A stretch of 64,000 nt of DNA from Alphaproteobacteria bacterium (GCA_018222605.1 JAAEZZ010000003.1:248001-312000), one strand, 5' to 3'. Counted from the first letter of the stretch, positions 1 to 8,640 are shown. The notes: generated from the sequence alone by a model not told the origin. Numbers and translations are program-made.

Positions 1-2
1 TC

Positions 3-1079
3 AAGGAGCTTCTCGCCAGCGCCCGCGACCCGCAAACCCGCTGGGTCGTGCTGTTTTCGCCACCTTTCCTTCTGGTGATTTACGCCTTCGCCATCACCCA
101 GGAAATCTCCAGCGTCACGCTCGGCGTGTACACCCAGGATCGCGGCGTCGAGGCGCGAGAACTGATCAGCAGATTCGAGGGTTCACCGACGTTTGAAGAA
201 ATTCTCTATCTGCGTCGCGACGCCGATATCGCCGCGGCAATTGATTCTCGTTCGGTCGATTTGGTCTTGAGGATCGGTCCGGACTTTTCCCGGCAATTAG
301 AGCGCGGTGAACCAGCGAACGTACAGCTCATTCTGGATGGCCGCGCCTCCAACGCCGCCCAAATCCTCGCAGGTTATTCTGGGCGGATCGTTCAGGATTT
401 CAACGAGGATCAAGCGACCGCGCTCGGTGTGCCGACCCTCACCAAGGTCGTGACCCGTGTTTGGTACAATCCAAATCTCGATCCGCTTTGGTCAGCCGTA
501 CCAGCGCTGTTTGCCGTCCTGACCGCGATTGTCGGGTTCATGGTCTCGGCCCTGTCCATCGCCCGCGAGCGCGAACTTGGCACATTCGAGCAGCTGCTTG
601 TGTCGCCGCTCAGGCCAACAGAGATTCTGATCGGCAAGGCGGTGCCGGCTCTGATGATCGCTTTGGCAAGCGCGACAGCAATGCTGATCCTTGGCTGGCT
701 GGTTCTGAATGTTCCCCTGCGCGGGTCTCTGCTTCTGCTTTATGCCAGTATGATCATCTATCTCGCCGCGATCATCGGGATTGGTCTGTTTATCTCTTCG
801 CTCGCAGCGACACAGCAACAGGCGATCATTGGTCTTTTCATCTACATGATGCCAGCTGTCCTGCTGTCAGGGTATGCAACCCCGGTCGCCAATATGCCCG
901 ATTGGCTCCAAGCTTTGAGCGAGTCCAATCCGATCATGCATTTCATCGTGATCAGCAAGGCCGTCTATATGAAGGACGCGCCAGCTGAACTCTTCTTCCA
1001 CCATACCTGGCCCATGGCGGTTATCGCTGTCGTGACCCTTACCGCAGGCGCCTGGCTGTTTCGCAGGCGCGTGTCCTGA
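3..1079 (+). CDS. ABC-2 type transporter permease (5' truncated by window edge)
   Basis: Inner-membrane permease subunit of an ABC exporter, of the YhhJ/YbhR type. The frame is open from base 3 with no start, so the gene begins before the window. What is visible is an N-terminal membrane segment, a large extracytoplasmic domain (to about residue 150), then a run of about five hydrophobic helices containing the typical ABC-2 coupling segment ARERELGTFEQLLVSPL and ending in basic residues. The ATPase and an HlyD-like partner would be expected upstream, outside the window. Family assignment is good; the substrate is unknown. Confidence 0.85.
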   Translation, partial: KELLASARDPQTRWVVLFSPPFLLVIYAFAITQEISSVTLGVYTQDRGVEARELISRFEGSPTFEEILYLRRDADIAAAIDSRSVDLVLRIGPDFSRQLERGEPANVQLILDGRASNAAQILAGYSGRIVQDFNEDQATALGVPTLTKVVTRVWYNPNLDPLWSAVPALFAVLTAIVGFMVSALSIARERELGTFEQLLVSPLRPTEILIGKAVPALMIALASATAMLILGWLVLNVPLRGSLLLLYASMIIYLAAIIGIGLFISSLAATQQQAIIGLFIYMMPAVLLSGYATPVANMPDWLQALSESNPIMHFIVISKAVYMKDAPAELFFHHTWPMAVIAVVTLTAGAWLFRRRVS

Positions 1080-1111
1080 ACCACAATTAAACAATCCGGA
1101 GGGGCAGGAAT

Positions 1112-1804
1112 ATGTGTCTGTCAGCAGAAGTCAGTTTCATCGCCGCCGCAGGGCTTATCCCGGCAGGCGCGCTTAGCATGCGCCAGGCCTGGCGCGGCGA
1201 CCGGCGTTATTTGCCACTGGCAACCCTGCCGCTTCTGTTCGGACTGCAACAGCTTGCTGAAGGCATTGTCTGGGTTGCCGGCGCCGGCCAGAATACCGAG
1301 CTTATTGCCACCGCTTCACTCATTTATATGTTCTTTTCCTGGCTCGCATGGCCTGTCTGGATCCCGGTCTCGACTTTCGCCTTGGAGCCGGCGAAGCGAA
1401 AGCCCTACTTCCTCATATTCGTGATTGTCGGCGCGATGCTCGGCGCCTTGCAATATGTGCCTTACTTCGCGCATGCGGATTGGCTCAACACGCGCTTCCT
1501 CTCGCACGTGATCATCTATGAAGGCACTGAGCTGCTGGACTTTGTTGGCCGCCGAGAAGTCACTTATGCAATCTATATATCGGTCGTGATCTTGCCGCTG
1601 TTGCTATCATCCGTGCGCGGTGTGCGGATCTTTGGCCTGCTGGCGCTCGGTGTGCTCATCACCACCTATACCTTCTTTGCATATGCCTATGTGTCGGTCT
1701 TTTGTTTCGGCGGTGCTTTGATGTCGTCCTATCTCGTCTGGATGATGTTCAAGGGCGATGGCGCGCCGCAACGCCGCTTAGAAGGTTCATTCGAGGCCGT
1801 ATGA
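1112..1804 (+). CDS. DUF6629-type integral membrane protein
   Basis: Predicted polytopic inner-membrane protein of 230 residues with about seven hydrophobic segments. The N-terminus MCLSAEVSF resembles the MCFSA-SF start of the DUF6629 family, whose function is unknown. A strong ribosome site (GGAGGGG) lies about 10 bases before the ATG. It follows the ABC permease by 32 bases on the same strand, so the two are probably co-transcribed. No enzymatic motif is visible. The family call rests on the N-terminal signature and topology only. Confidence 0.7.
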   Translation: MCLSAEVSFIAAAGLIPAGALSMRQAWRGDRRYLPLATLPLLFGLQQLAEGIVWVAGAGQNTELIATASLIYMFFSWLAWPVWIPVSTFALEPAKRKPYFLIFVIVGAMLGALQYVPYFAHADWLNTRFLSHVIIYEGTELLDFVGRREVTYAIYISVVILPLLLSSVRGVRIFGLLALGVLITTYTFFAYAYVSVFCFGGALMSSYLVWMMFKGDGAPQRRLEGSFEAV

Positions 1805-1896
1805 GGTCTTAGAGGGTAACCGCTGGTCCCGCCAATATCGGCCGGGGACTTTGAAGCCCTCACTCGCGAAACGGAAACGCATCACAAATCGTTTTC

Positions 1897-1922
1897 CGAG
1901 GGGGGGCGCGAGATGTCGCGTA
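1897..1922 (+). promoter_or_regulatory. ECF-type promoter motif upstream of multicopper oxidase
   Basis: CGAGGGG, 15 bases, then CGTA. This matches the element found at nine other sites in this window with identical spacing. It points at the multicopper oxidase and would give a leader of roughly 105 bases. The G-run makes the exact -35 register slightly ambiguous. The rest of the 230-base gap before the oxidase shows no gene. Confidence 0.6.
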
Positions 1923-2035
1923 ATACAAATCAGAAGCTAAAGAACTGGTTTTTGGAGCGCCCCAGAACTTGCGACCGCGTCCACAAGGCCGACGCCCTGT
2001 AACAGTTTGCTCCTTGTCTGAGAGGACCAAAACTC

Positions 2036-3538
2036 ATGCCGACAAGACGACAAACACTCTGGGGACTCGGTGGTGCAGCGGTTGCAACCGTCGGCGGCCT
2101 ATCCCTGCTATCTAACTTGAGAAGCCATGCGGGGCCCTCGGCATCATCAGTCCAATCCTACTTCAAACTGCCTGAAATACTTAAAGGAACGCGGAAGGGG
2201 GCTGAAACAGTTTATGATCTCCAGCTTCAGACGGGCACCTCGAATTTCTTGGAAGGTTTGCAAACCGAGACAATCGGGATCAATCAACCGTATCTTGGCC
2301 CATTGCTTGAGATGCAGTCGGGTGAAAGCGTCAAACTAAATGTCCACAACACGCTCGATGAAACGGCGACACTTCATTGGCATGGCTTTCACCTGCCAGC
2401 GAGGTTCGACGGCAATCCGCATCAGGCAATTGCCCCAGGCGAAACTTGGTCAGCTCAGTTCGTCGTTCGCCAGAGAGGTGGACTCTACTGGTACCATTCG
2501 CACGCGCATAAACGCTCAGGCCCGCAAGTCTATCGCGGGCTGGCCGGACCGATCTATGTTCGCGACGAAGAAAGCGACGCACTGGATTTGCCAAGCGAGT
2601 ATGGCGTAACCGACCTGCCTTTGATTGTTCAAGATCGCGCCTTCCAGCGTGATGGTCAGTTTATTTATGGCACCACGATGCATACTTTGATGATGGGTAT
2701 GCTCGGAGATACGCTTCTCGTGAATGGCGTGATCGACCCTGTATTTGAATATACAACCGACCTGCTTCGGCTGCGCCTCCTGAACGGATCGAACGCCCGC
2801 ATATACAGATTCTCATTCAATGATGGTCGCAGCATGCGCCAAATTGCCAGCGATGGCGGTCTGCTAGTGGCGCCGGTGCCTCTGACAAATATTATCCTCT
2901 CTCCTGGGGAGCGTGCAGAGATTCTCGTTGACCTCAGCAACGGTCAGCCCGCTCAGCTTGTCGCCCATCCAGTCCAGAATTCGATGATGGGCGGGCGCAT
3001 GATGAGAGGCCGGATGGGCAATCGCCAAATGCGAGGGTCGGGTCCAGAGTTTCCGGTTCTATCGCTGCTGCCAGCGCCTACGCGGCGATCAGCAGAGCCG
3101 GTGCCGGGAAGACTGCTACAATTGACTAGACCCAATCCAGCCGCCGCCGTTCGAACGCGCAGATTTGTCATGAACATGCCGATGGGGATGATGGAAGGAG
3201 GTTTTACGATCAATGGCAAGACAATGGATATGACCCGGATTGATGAACGGGTAAAACTGGACACCAGCGAAATCTGGCACATCGAGAATACCTCGATGAT
3301 GGCACACCCATTCCACATCCATGATGTACAATTCAGGATACTTGACCGAAACGGTCGTCCGCCGTCGGCGGCCGAAAGCGGGTTGAAGGATACCGTTCTT
3401 GTCTCACCTGGCGAAACGGTTCGGCTTCTGCTCGCATTTTCCGACTATAGCGACCCAAACACGCCTTACATGTATCACTGCCATATTCTCGAACATGAGG
3501 ATGCTGGTATGATGGGTCAATTCACCGTGGAAGCCTGA
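2036..3538 (+). CDS. Tat-exported multicopper oxidase
   Basis: Periplasmic multicopper oxidase of 500 residues, probably oxidising Cu(I) or another metal/phenolic substrate. The N-terminus has a twin-arginine signal (TRRQTLWGLGG) and a hydrophobic stretch. The four copper-binding motifs are present: HWHGFH near residue 114, YWYHSHAH near 152, HPFHIH near 423 and HCHILEHEDAGMM near 482, the last with the type-1 ligand pattern. A Met/Arg-rich insert around residues 310-335 (MMGGRMMRGRMG) resembles the Met-rich segments of CueO/CopA enzymes. It stands alone under the ECF-type motif at 1897. The substrate is inferred from family and the copper-rich context. Confidence 0.9.
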   Translation: MPTRRQTLWGLGGAAVATVGGLSLLSNLRSHAGPSASSVQSYFKLPEILKGTRKGAETVYDLQLQTGTSNFLEGLQTETIGINQPYLGPLLEMQSGESVKLNVHNTLDETATLHWHGFHLPARFDGNPHQAIAPGETWSAQFVVRQRGGLYWYHSHAHKRSGPQVYRGLAGPIYVRDEESDALDLPSEYGVTDLPLIVQDRAFQRDGQFIYGTTMHTLMMGMLGDTLLVNGVIDPVFEYTTDLLRLRLLNGSNARIYRFSFNDGRSMRQIASDGGLLVAPVPLTNIILSPGERAEILVDLSNGQPAQLVAHPVQNSMMGGRMMRGRMGNRQMRGSGPEFPVLSLLPAPTRRSAEPVPGRLLQLTRPNPAAAVRTRRFVMNMPMGMMEGGFTINGKTMDMTRIDERVKLDTSEIWHIENTSMMAHPFHIHDVQFRILDRNGRPPSAAESGLKDTVLVSPGETVRLLLAFSDYSDPNTPYMYHCHILEHEDAGMMGQFTVEA

Positions 3539-3655
3539 CGATGCTTTGGGCCTCACCAATTAATGCTCTTCAATCACAGTGTATAACGCGCTCAGCAAGA
3601 TCAAAATCGTTTGGATATCTGTCCGTCGTCAGGTAATTTGAGACTTCAGGCTGCC

Positions 3656-3680
3656 TGACTTAAGGAGGGTCTGGCGCATC
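3656..3680 (+). repeat. IS terminal inverted repeat, left
   Basis: Begins TGACTTAAGGAGGG followed by TCTGGCGCATC. It pairs with the right end at 5061-5086 with a few mismatches and small gaps. Confidence 0.75.
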
Positions 3681-3690
3681 TGGGTTTGAG

Positions 3691-4671
3691 TTAAGCAGCG
3701 GATTGGGCGTGCTGCAAGCGCCGTAGTTTCATCGTCCTCCTTTTGATTTTCTCGCGTTCGAGCAGGATGGTTTGGCCTCGGCCCGTATAGACATCTGCCG
3801 GGGTGAGATTGTTCAGGCTCTCGTGATAGCGCTGGTGGTTGTAGTATCCGACGAAGGCGTCGACCTGTGCTTCAAGGTCTCCCGGCAGGAAGTAGTTTTC
3901 CAGCAGGATGCGGTTCTTCAGGGTCTGGTGCCAGCGTTCGATCTTTCCTTGCGTCTGGGGATGATAGGGCGCCCCGCGTGTATGCGTCATGCCCTTGTTG
4001 GCGAGGTAGTCGGCCAGGTCACCAGAGATGTAGGATGGTCCGTTGTCTGAGAGTAGCCTCGGACGATGGACGACGTTCACTTCATCGAGCCCGGAAGCCT
4101 CCAGCGCCAGATTGAGCGTGTCCTGCACATCGCTCGTCGCCATGCCGGTGCAGAGCTTCCAAGCGATGATGTAGCGAGAGAAGTCATCAAGCACGGTGGA
4201 GAGATAGAGCCATCCCCAGCCGATCACTTTCAGATAAGTGAAGTCTGTCTGCCAGAGCTGGTTGGGTGCAGTCGTCTTGTCCTTGAACTCATTTGCCGCC
4301 TTCATCACGATGAAGGCCGGACTGGTGATCAGGTCATGCGCCTTCAGAAGCCTGTAAACACTGGCTTCCGAGACGAAGTAGCGCCTCTCGTCAGTGAACC
4401 TGGTGGCCAGCTCTCTCGGGGAAAGATCTGGCTCGTCGAGCGCCATGTCCAGAACCTGATCACGCACCTCGTTCGGGATCCGGTTCCAGACCCGGCCAGA
4501 GCCGCCGCGCCGGTCTTCCAGTGCTGCTTCACCGAACCTGCGATACAGATCGTACCAGCGATAGAAGGTCGGCCTGGACACGCCGATCTGTTCCAGCGTC
4601 TTTTTCACCGGCTGGTGCGATTGCTCGACCAGCCGGATGATCTCAAGCTTCTCGGATGCGGGATACCTCAT
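3691..4671 (-). CDS. IS3-family transposase OrfB (rve integrase core)
   Basis: DDE transposase catalytic subunit, 326 residues. An N-terminal helix-turn-helix region (residues about 5-45, ending PTFYRWYDLYRRFG) is followed by a second winged/HTH region. The integrase core then shows the three acidic residues in context: WQTDFTYL (first D), LLSDNGPSY (second D) and KIERWHQTLKNR (E), with the family YHPQTQGK motif. The start has its own ribosome site (GGGGAGG) 7-8 bases upstream, 22 bases after the orfA stop. It appears intact. Confidence 0.95.
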   Translation of the reverse strand: MRYPASEKLEIIRLVEQSHQPVKKTLEQIGVSRPTFYRWYDLYRRFGEAALEDRRGGSGRVWNRIPNEVRDQVLDMALDEPDLSPRELATRFTDERRYFVSEASVYRLLKAHDLITSPAFIVMKAANEFKDKTTAPNQLWQTDFTYLKVIGWGWLYLSTVLDDFSRYIIAWKLCTGMATSDVQDTLNLALEASGLDEVNVVHRPRLLSDNGPSYISGDLADYLANKGMTHTRGAPYHPQTQGKIERWHQTLKNRILLENYFLPGDLEAQVDAFVGYYNHQRYHESLNNLTPADVYTGRGQTILLEREKIKRRTMKLRRLQHAQSAA

Positions 4672-4693
4672 TCGGTATCCTCCCCATCCCCGA

Positions 4694-5038
4694 TCACGCT
4701 TTTTTCAGAATGCGGTTTTCCAGCGTCAGGTCGGCCACGACCTCCTTCAGATCCCGCATCTCACGCTTCAGGCCGCTCACCTCACCGGACGTCGCCTGGC
4801 GCTCGGTATCGCCGGAGAGCCGCCTCTTTCCCGCTTCGAGGAATTCCTTCGACCAGGTGTAATAAAGGCCCTGGGCGATCCCCTCACGCCGACACAACTC
4901 GGCAATCGAATACTCTCCGCGCAGGCCTTCCAGAACAATGCGGATCTTCTCTTCGGCAGAGAATTTGCGCCGGGTCTTACGGCGTATCTCTTTCACATGT
5001 TTTTCGGCCGATCCTTCCGGCCCGGATTTCTGTCTCAT
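4694..5038 (-). CDS. IS3-family transposase OrfA (HTH subunit)
   Basis: DNA-binding subunit of the IS3 element, 114 residues. A basic N-terminus and a helix-turn-helix (IVLEGLRGEYSIAELCRREG) are followed by a C-terminal leucine-zipper-like coiled coil (VSGLKREMRDLKEVVADL). It ends AAA AAA GCG TGA, so a run of six A and one G lies at its 3' end, as in frameshifting IS3 elements, but the frame relation to orfB here is +1 (equivalent to -2) rather than -1. Both ORFs may therefore be translated separately. Confidence 0.93.
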   Translation of the reverse strand: MRQKSGPEGSAEKHVKEIRRKTRRKFSAEEKIRIVLEGLRGEYSIAELCRREGIAQGLYYTWSKEFLEAGKRRLSGDTERQATSGEVSGLKREMRDLKEVVADLTLENRILKKA

Positions 5039-5060
5039 CTTCGTCCCCTTGATGGGCTAC

Positions 5061-5086
5061 GATGTGCCAGAAATCCTCCTTAAGCA
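5061..5086 (-). repeat. IS terminal inverted repeat, right
   Basis: On the minus strand it reads TGCTTAAGGAGGATTTCTGG then CACATC. It mirrors the left end with one base missing after TG and a two-base insertion. Confidence 0.75.
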
Positions 5087-5104
5087 ATTTGACCGGTCTG
5101 TCTC

Positions 5105-5278
5105 ATGGTCGCTGACGGGGAACACGGCCACTATCAGACCGCCGACATGCTGTTTCAAACTCATAGAGACGATATCGGACTCTATAGCGAGACAGGGGAC
5201 GCCTTGATTGAAAAAAGCCTGCTCCTGCTGGCCGATTTCTATCCCAGTCCGCGCCTCCCCGATGCAGAGATGCCCTAA
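5105..5278 (+). other. Orphan 57-codon reading frame next to IS end (possible gene remnant)
   Basis: An open frame MVADGEHGHYQTADMLF... to LPDAEMP begins 19 bases outside the IS right end and has a stop just upstream. Its composition looks protein-like and acidic, and I do not recognise it. No matching upstream half was found left of the IS (3539-3655), so it may be the tail of a gene lost when the element inserted or rearranged. It could equally be a short unknown gene. Confidence 0.3.
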
Positions 5279-5413
5279 ACCCTGCGACGCTTCTTCAGCT
5301 TGTCCACAGCATAGGGTGTAATGGCCACCCCGCCTTCCCGTCTATTCGTCCAGCACATCTATCAGCGCCAAATCAAAAGGCGCGCAAAGACGAGAACCGC
5401 AAGAAGGCACCAG

Positions 5414-5755
5414 ATGAATCACAATCCGAGCCATGAACGACAATCCACCGAGCATGCCAGAACCAGAAAACCTAACAGGCTCAGTGGTGCAACCTGCATT
5501 CTATCGACCCTTGGGATTGGCCTTCTTGGCCTTGGCGTCGGCGCCATCACCGCACCCTATTTCAGAGCATCAGCGGCGCTGATTGCACTTCTGGGACTGA
5601 CCGTTCATCTCATCGCGCTGATCCATACCGCTCGGACCAAACATCACGCATCATCTGCGGGCCGGTTCTGGCTGACAGCGATCTATGGGAGTTGCTGGAT
5701 CATTCTGCTTGTTCTGACTTTTGCTCTGCTAAGGACGTGGCTTGTACACGCGTGA
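5414..5755 (+). CDS. Small hypothetical membrane protein
   Basis: Protein of 113 residues with a hydrophilic, basic N-terminus (about 35 residues, many His, Arg and Asn) and three predicted membrane helices (LSTLGIGLLGLGVGAI, ALIALLGLTVHLIALI, IYGSCWIILLVLTFALL). I chose ATG 5414 because a GAAGG ribosome site precedes it; the frame stays open upstream to 5321, but that extension is very basic and unlike a membrane-protein start. It is convergent with ppk2, one base apart. The family was not recognised. Confidence 0.55.
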   Translation: MNHNPSHERQSTEHARTRKPNRLSGATCILSTLGIGLLGLGVGAITAPYFRASAALIALLGLTVHLIALIHTARTKHHASSAGRFWLTAIYGSCWIILLVLTFALLRTWLVHA

Positions 5756-6538
5756 TCAAACGGCCAAAGCCTCAAGGCGGTCTCGCGGCGACGCGATAAT
5801 AACCGCCGGATCAACAGTCGCGATCGACTTGTCGGTGTCCGGGCACTCGATCGTCCTGATCATGTGGCCAAGCGTGTTCAGCCGGGCCATGCGTTTGTCG
5901 TCGGTATGAACCGCATACCAGGGCGCAAATGGGTACTCTGTGCGGGTGAGCATCGCGTTGCGCGCGGCCGAATAGTCGTCCCATTTTTGCAGAGCGACCG
6001 CGTCAATCGGGCTTTTTTTCCACTGCTTCAAAGGGTCTTGATCTCGGGCCGCAAGTCGCCGCTCCTGTTCTTCCTGGCTGATGTCGAGATAATATTTGAG
6101 GATCTGCGTGCCATCGCGCACCAGCATTTGTTCAAATGCGCCAACATTGTCGTAAAATGCCTCGACTTCTTGATCGCTGGCAAAGCCCATAACCGGTTCA
6201 ACGCCAGCCCGATTGTACCAGGATCGATTGAAGAGCGCGATTTCACCATCAGCTGGCAGATGTGGTGCGTAGCGTTGGAAGTACCAACTTCTCGTATCGC
6301 GGTCGGATGGCTTGCCAAGCGCCACAATGCGCGTCTCTCTGGGGCTGAGATGGTCCGCGATGCGCTTGATAACGCCGTCTTTGCCGGCAGCATCGCGTCC
6401 CTCGAAAATCACCAGAATCCGATGACCATGCGTGATCGCACGGCGCTGGATCTTGACCAGTTCTATTTGAAGCGCGCGCAGTCGGCGTTTGTAATCCTTC
6501 TTGGAAAGACCCGTGTCAGCGTGATCATCTTTTGGCAT
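5756..6538 (-). CDS. ppk2: Polyphosphate kinase 2 family protein
   Basis: Cytoplasmic PPK2-family enzyme transferring phosphate between polyphosphate and nucleotides, mostly regenerating NDP/NTP. The 260-residue protein shows the class I signature: Walker A FEGRDAAGKDG (residues about 45-55), the lid segment SPRETRIVALGKPSDRDT, and NRSWYNRAGVEPVMGF in the Walker B region. The start is set at 6538 because AAAGGG lies 9 bases upstream; an ATG 21 bases earlier (6559) is possible. It overlaps the end of cfa by 14 bases, so the two form one operon. Nucleotide preference (ADP, GDP or AMP) cannot be told from sequence. Confidence 0.93.
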   Translation of the reverse strand: MPKDDHADTGLSKKDYKRRLRALQIELVKIQRRAITHGHRILVIFEGRDAAGKDGVIKRIADHLSPRETRIVALGKPSDRDTRSWYFQRYAPHLPADGEIALFNRSWYNRAGVEPVMGFASDQEVEAFYDNVGAFEQMLVRDGTQILKYYLDISQEEQERRLAARDQDPLKQWKKSPIDAVALQKWDDYSAARNAMLTRTEYPFAPWYAVHTDDKRMARLNTLGHMIRTIECPDTDKSIATVDPAVIIASPRDRLEALAV

Positions 6539-7799
6539 TCGCGCGAACCCTTTCATCATTGGCCGGCGAAACTTGTCTTATGGCCGGGCGGGCCAGTTCG
6601 GATGAATATAGATAGTCTCGCGTTAGCGGCACTGCGTCCTGGCGTTTACCGAGCTGAAGCTGGAACACATTGTGAAAGCCGTGGCGAAAAGACAGCTCAC
6701 TTGTGACGAGATAAAAATCCCACATCCGCACAAACCTCGCATCATATAACTTTTCAGCATCATCCGCGCGGTTCAGAAATCGCTGCCGCCAGGCTTTTAG
6801 CGTTTCCGCATAGTGCAAGCGCAGGATCTCAATATCCAGAACCACCAGCCCGGCTTTCTCAATGACGGGGACAATTTCCGAGAGTGCTGGAATATAGCCC
6901 CCTGGAAAGATATGCCGGGCGATCCATGGATTGGTCGCCCCTGGTCCAGGCGACCGCCCAATCGTGTGAATGAGCGCCGTTCCATTCTCGCCGAGACGGG
7001 CCGCAATCTGGTCGAAATATTCGCGGTAATGCGGCACACCGACATGTTCAAACATACCAACCGAGACAATCTTGTCATACTCGCCGGTAAGGTTGCGATA
7101 ATCTTGAATCTCAAAATCGACACGGTCGCTGAGCCCGGCGGTCTCAGCGCGCTCTTGAGCCAGACAGTGCTGCTCACAGGATAATGTCACACCGTGGACC
7201 CGAACATCTTCGCGCTCCGCCAGATGCATCGCAAGCCCGCCCCATCCGCACCCAATATCAAGCACATGGTCCCCGGGTTTCAAGCACAGCTTGCGCGCGA
7301 TATGATCTTTCTTAAACCGCTGGGCATCGTCGAGCGATGTCTGCGGCTTCGGGAAATACGCGCAGGAATACTGCATGTCGTCATCAAGAAAGAGGCGGTA
7401 GAGATCGTTGCCGATATCATAATGGTGCGCCACGTTCCGAGCCGATCGCGCTTGCGGATTAAATTGCGCAACCGCACGAAACGTCTTTCGCAGGAAAGAT
7501 GGGAGCGCCGCATGCGCGCTGCCCTTAGACAGAATATTGGTCCAGAGAAGATCCAGCAGTTCATATAGATCGCCGGTTTCCAGCACGAGGCCTTCTTCCA
7601 TATAGGCCTCGCCAAGCTGCAATTCAGGATCGAGCACGATGCGGCGAAGCCAGGCCTCAGATTTCACGGCGATACGAACCGGATGGTCGCAGTGCTGGCC
7701 AAAAACAGCTGTCTTGCCATTTGGAAAAACGACTTCCAGGCGTCCCTTGCGAATAGACTTTTCAAGCCGTTTTTTGGCGATTGTGCTCCATAGACTCAT
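6525..7799 (-). CDS. cfa: Cyclopropane-fatty-acyl-phospholipid synthase
   Basis: SAM-dependent enzyme that methylenates unsaturated acyl chains of membrane phospholipids, usually on entry to stress or stationary phase. The 424-residue protein has the SAM-binding motif HVLDIGCGWGGLAMHLAE (about 178-195), the YDIGNDLY substrate motif near 127, and the HTIGR and FPGGYIP motifs of the family. Start 7799 has AAGGA 8 bases upstream; an in-frame extension to 7889 lacks a ribosome site. First gene of a cfa-ppk2 operon, divergent from an ECF sigma factor. Confidence 0.95.
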   Translation of the reverse strand: MSLWSTIAKKRLEKSIRKGRLEVVFPNGKTAVFGQHCDHPVRIAVKSEAWLRRIVLDPELQLGEAYMEEGLVLETGDLYELLDLLWTNILSKGSAHAALPSFLRKTFRAVAQFNPQARSARNVAHHYDIGNDLYRLFLDDDMQYSCAYFPKPQTSLDDAQRFKKDHIARKLCLKPGDHVLDIGCGWGGLAMHLAEREDVRVHGVTLSCEQHCLAQERAETAGLSDRVDFEIQDYRNLTGEYDKIVSVGMFEHVGVPHYREYFDQIAARLGENGTALIHTIGRSPGPGATNPWIARHIFPGGYIPALSEIVPVIEKAGLVVLDIEILRLHYAETLKAWRQRFLNRADDAEKLYDARFVRMWDFYLVTSELSFRHGFHNVFQLQLGKRQDAVPLTRDYLYSSELARPAIRQVSPANDERVRANAKR

Positions 7800-7858
7800 C
7801 AGCGGCGTCCTTCTGGCTTGGCAGCAACGCACCCCGGCGTGCTCACCATATGATCTGA

Positions 7859-7884
7859 TACGGATAAGACGGCCCGGCCCCTGA
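7859..7884 (-). promoter_or_regulatory. ECF-type promoter motif for cfa-ppk2
   Basis: On the minus strand: TCAGGGG, 15 bases, CGTA. Same spacing as the other nine sites; the second base of the -35 differs. It lies 60 bases before the cfa start and back to back with the motif at 7942. Confidence 0.55.
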
Positions 7885-7941
7885 ACCATTACACTCAGGG
7901 CCCAGCGCCATATTAAAAGTGACCGAAAATCCGTTCGCGCT

Positions 7942-7967
7942 TGAGGGCGATTCTGGCGGCGTGCGTA
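7942..7967 (+). promoter_or_regulatory. ECF-type promoter motif for the ECF sigma gene
   Basis: TGAGGGC, 15 bases, CGTA, then TC. It is a best-form match to the shared element, 43 bases before the chosen sigma start, suggesting autoregulation or control by the second ECF factor at 24.7 kb. Confidence 0.65.
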
Positions 7968-8010
7968 TCACACTCCTCAAGCCCCAATATACGTGGAACC
8001 GCTTACGAAT

Positions 8011-8640
8011 ATGACGTCCGACCCAAGCCCTTCAGAACGGCGCAAACGAGCCATTGAAGCTGCGCTCATCGAGTCGCATCAGGACATGTTTCGGTTTCTG
8101 AAGCGAAAATTGCGCAACGATGCGGATGCCAAGGATGTGCTGCAAGAATTCTATGTTAAGGCGCTGACCCGGTTTAATGATCTTAAAGATGAAGACCGGC
8201 TTCGAGGCTGGTTGTCTCAGATTCTTCGTTCGACAATCGCTGATCATTTTCGAGCAATGACGCGCTCAGACAAAGCGCTGGAAACCTATGCGGCAGAGGC
8301 TGCCCTCCTGTTCGATGATGATGAGATCGACTTTGTTATTTGCGCATGCCTATACAAAATGTTGCCGACACTGAATCCCGACTACGCGGATCTGATCTGG
8401 CGGGCTGACCTTATCGGTGAAGATCGCTCTGTGATTGCTCATGATCTCGGCCTGTCTGAGAATGCGCTTCGAGTGAAACTTCACCGCGCACGCCGGGCCA
8501 TGCGCCAGCGCCTGGAACAAACCTGCCTGACCTGTATCGAACACGGCTATTTTCAATGCGCCTGTCCGGGCGCTGAAGACTTGCGAAAACGCGTTGAAGC
8601 GACCGCCTTGTCCATACCTCCGGGCCAGGTTGTTCCTTGA
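8011..8640 (+). CDS. ECF-family RNA polymerase sigma factor with Cys-rich C-terminus
   Basis: Sigma-70 family factor of 209 residues. Region 2 (DMFRFLKRKL to VLQEFYVKAL, then LRGWLSQILRSTIADHFR) and region 4 (YADLIWRADL to SENALRVKLHRARRAMRQRL) are both clear. After region 4 comes a tail CLTCIEHGYFQCACP, a CxxC plus CxC arrangement that could bind a metal, as in the CorE-type factors whose C-terminal Cys domain senses copper or cadmium; that parallel is inference. No anti-sigma gene is adjacent. ATG 8011 was preferred over GTG 7993; neither has a strong ribosome site. Confidence 0.88.
   Translation: MTSDPSPSERRKRAIEAALIESHQDMFRFLKRKLRNDADAKDVLQEFYVKALTRFNDLKDEDRLRGWLSQILRSTIADHFRAMTRSDKALETYAAEAALLFDDDEIDFVICACLYKMLPTLNPDYADLIWRADLIGEDRSVIAHDLGLSENALRVKLHRARRAMRQRLEQTCLTCIEHGYFQCACPGAEDLRKRVEATALSIPPGQVVP

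Larger units (their letters stand above)
3656..5086 (-). mobile_element. IS3-family insertion sequence, about 1.43 kb
   Basis: Two transposase frames (orfA and orfB) on the minus strand are bounded by imperfect inverted repeats sharing CTTAAGGAGG followed by TCTGGC(G/A)CAT. Ends were placed at the TG...CA termini next to the CTTAAGGAGG cores. The length fits the IS3 family. No convincing 3-4 bp target duplication was found when the flanks were compared (GCC left, ATT right), so the ends may be off by a base or two, or the flanks have been rearranged. Confidence 0.85.

Noticed and set aside
4066..5052. 328-codon plus-strand frame across the IS
   Set aside because: It is antisense to orfA/orfB, which have clear transposase motifs; the frame has no recognisable domain.
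7995..8018. EcfG-type promoter (GGAAC...CGTC) at the sigma gene start
   Set aside because: Spacing is 15 and the -10 would fall inside the gene; the TGAGGGC-N15-CGTA upstream is a better explanation.
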